NCBI RefSeq assembly: GCF_003945595.2
Contig: NW_024104313.1
Location: forward strand, 124,001 to 188,000
Source of the DNA: Pipra filicauda
Taxonomy: Eukaryota > Chordata > Aves > Passeriformes > Pipridae
DNA: 64,000 nt
Reading direction: 5' to 3'
This document shows positions 62,401 to 64,000 of this stretch, in pieces. Below the pieces are notes generated by a model. It searched no databases, was not told the origin of the DNA, and saw only the letters and a list, made by a program, of their open reading frames with translations. Both the position numbers and the translations under genes were made by a program. Every line of letters starts with the position of its first letter. The first letter of the stretch is position 1.

Positions 62401-64000
62401 CTGACAACTAATGTTTATTTTCAGCAAAGAAGTGGTTTTTTTTTTTCCAAAGTGTATGAGAACTGATTTTGATATATATGAGTTGTGATACCTCATCAGT
62501 TGAAACCTTTTTAATTTTTTTTTAAATCCAAGCTGTGGGATAAATTACTACTCCAAGAATTTATAATTTTTTTAAGAATTACTTGGCATGTCAAAAATAT
62601 ATTTTTCATACTATAAAATATTTTAATTCAGATGCTCAGTGTCATATAGTAAGATCTAGGGCAGAGTAAGGATGTTGGTCTGTTGTCTGTGAGATGGCAT
62701 ATTAGAAATCCAGAAGAGAAAAATGAACCAGCTGGATAGAGAGGATAACAGGTAATATTTGTTTTCCATACAGTTAAGTCTAAAATCCATTTGCAAAAAA
62801 TACCTACATTGATTTATTTTAATTCCCTGGTAGGGGAGAAAAAATTGAAAACATGTAGGAAGGTAGGAAATCATGCTTGAAAATTTTAAATGCAACAGAT
62901 GAATTCCTCCCCAAAGTAATAACTATGTTTAAAATACGTTATCTGGAAAAAAAATTCATTGAAGCTTTAAACTGTGCTTAGGTGTTCTCTCTGTTCTTCT
63001 TCTGTCTTGTATTTGAAATTTTTCACTTTACAGGAAGATTCTAGTTGCTGTCTCAGAAGGCACAGCCTGAGGCTGGAGCTTTAAGCTAAAATTTTATTTT
63101 CTATATACTAGTAATTAGAATGCTGGGGAGAAGAAAGATACCATTTTCAAAGTCTACATTGAATGCCACGTATGCAACCCCTTTGCTCTCCACTGGTTTA
63201 TGTAGTGTTGATTTATTGGCAAGGGATCAATCAAAATCATTATGTACAAAGAAGGGTGGTATTTTTTTTATTCTCTTCTGCCTGTGATGAAATTAAGCAC
63301 TTTGAAACTTTTGAAAACTTAGAAAAGCACTTCTACAACTTTATTCAGTAAGATGAGCACGTCTCACAGGCAGATAGGTGTACATTAAATTGAGTAAAAA
63401 CATTTTTTTTATTTGTTTTTTTTCATCCTGAGAGAAAAGGTATTTTAAATATTTCACTCACTAGTGTTACCTAGTCTCTAAAGCTTACATACTTTGTTTT
63501 CCACTGGTATTTTTAAATGATGCAAAAGTTAGTGCTCTTCAATCATATCCCTGCAATCAATTACACAAGAACCTCATTCATTAGGTGGCTAAGAAAAGCT
63601 TTGTACTTTAGACTGTGAAATGATGGTGACTGAGAAGGATATAAGAGAAATTTATGTTTGTATCTCTACTTTCTACCTTTTTTGTAGAGAAAATAATTGA
63701 AATTTAGAGCCTATTTATATACAAATGAAAAAAACCTGAAGCTTTCTGCACTGAAATATCAATAACTCATTTTATATAGCCGAAGTATTAGCCACTGCTT
63801 ATAGAGCATTAAAATAAAACACTTTAAGCAGTTTGTGCTCTATTTTTCAATCAAAAGAAAACATTCTACATTGTTGATTAATAGGCTGGGACGCAACTAT
63901 ACAACTTGAAATGTATTTCTTTAATAAAAAATGCAATGGTGTGTCTAACAAGAAAATCAACAACAAACACTGAACAAAAAGGCATAATAAAGGGGAAGCG

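Larger units (their letters stand above)
15328..64000 (+). other. PRKN: PRKN intron 2 (5' part)
   Basis: At least 48.7 kb of intron follows the donor at 15327. I looked for the next Parkin exon, which should begin with codons for Asn-Cys-Asp-Leu-Asp and encode the rest of the Ubl including Ser65, and did not find it. The intron carries a CR1 tail, a solo ERVL-type LTR, a CR1 ORF2 fragment and many simple repeats, listed separately. No nested gene is convincing on either strand. Confidence 0.9.
47716..64000. other. Intron 2, distal part of the window
   Basis: About 16 kb of AT-rich intron without a recognisable mobile element or exon. It contains a perfect 10-bp-stem hairpin (48559-48584), a 15-T run (54652-54666), an 8-bp inverted repeat (58627-58660) and a 16-bp tandem duplication (59371-59402). 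The longest frames are 140 codons on the minus strand (54806-55228) and two overlapping opposite-strand frames (61989-62336 + and 62045-62407 -). None shows domain motifs, codon bias or splice context that would make it a gene. Confidence 0.55.

Noticed and set aside
15328..64000. PRKN exon 3
   Set aside because: The expected continuation of the Ubl (Asn-Cys-Asp-Leu-Asp and the Ser65 region) is not present in any frame that I could see. Intron 2 is very long in other vertebrates.

Overview
The window looks like AT-rich, repeat-poor vertebrate intron, and the repeats point to a bird. Three fragments are avian-type CR1 LINEs, with their characteristic 3' ends (ATTCTRTG-type octamer repeats). 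One element is a solo LTR of the avian ERVL type. The only protein-coding sequence I can support is one exon, at 15164-15327 on the + strand. It encodes residues 3-57 of the N-terminal ubiquitin-like domain of Parkin (PRKN/PARK2), an E3 ubiquitin-protein ligase. The exon is 164 nt long with the same phase as human PRKN exon 2 (c.8-171), and is flanked by consensus splice sites.

Layout: 1-15163 is the 3' part of PRKN intron 1. 15164-15327 is exon 2. 15328-64000 is the 5' part of intron 2, which does not end in the window; I found no exon 3. Exon 1 and the promoter lie upstream, outside the window. The species cannot be fixed from the sequence. The tRNA-derived SINE-like insertion in intron 1 is not one I associate with chicken, which weakly suggests another bird lineage.

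Inserted elements: a CR1 3' end (901-1725), a tRNA-Glu-derived SINE-like element with 9-bp target-site duplications (8432-8741), a short CR1 3' tail (27460-27536), a solo ERVL-type LTR with its own TATA box and poly(A) signal (32836-33412), and a CR1 ORF2 fragment from the start of the reverse transcriptase (42530-42993). All five lie in the same orientation as PRKN. Smaller structure includes microsatellites (a TTA tract of about 24 copies, an AT tract, a GA tract, TTTG), a three-copy minisatellite, a G-quadruplex motif, C-rich tracts, several perfect hairpins and two GC-rich patches that no recognised repeat explains.

I see no operon, CRISPR array, RNA gene, intact transposon or novel multi-gene system. 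The open reading frames other than the Parkin exon and the TE remnants are what AT-rich intron yields by chance. The observations most worth following are the SINE-like element with its hairpin tail, the sense LTR carrying promoter and polyadenylation signals inside PRKN intron 2, and the GC-rich patch at 6376-6705.
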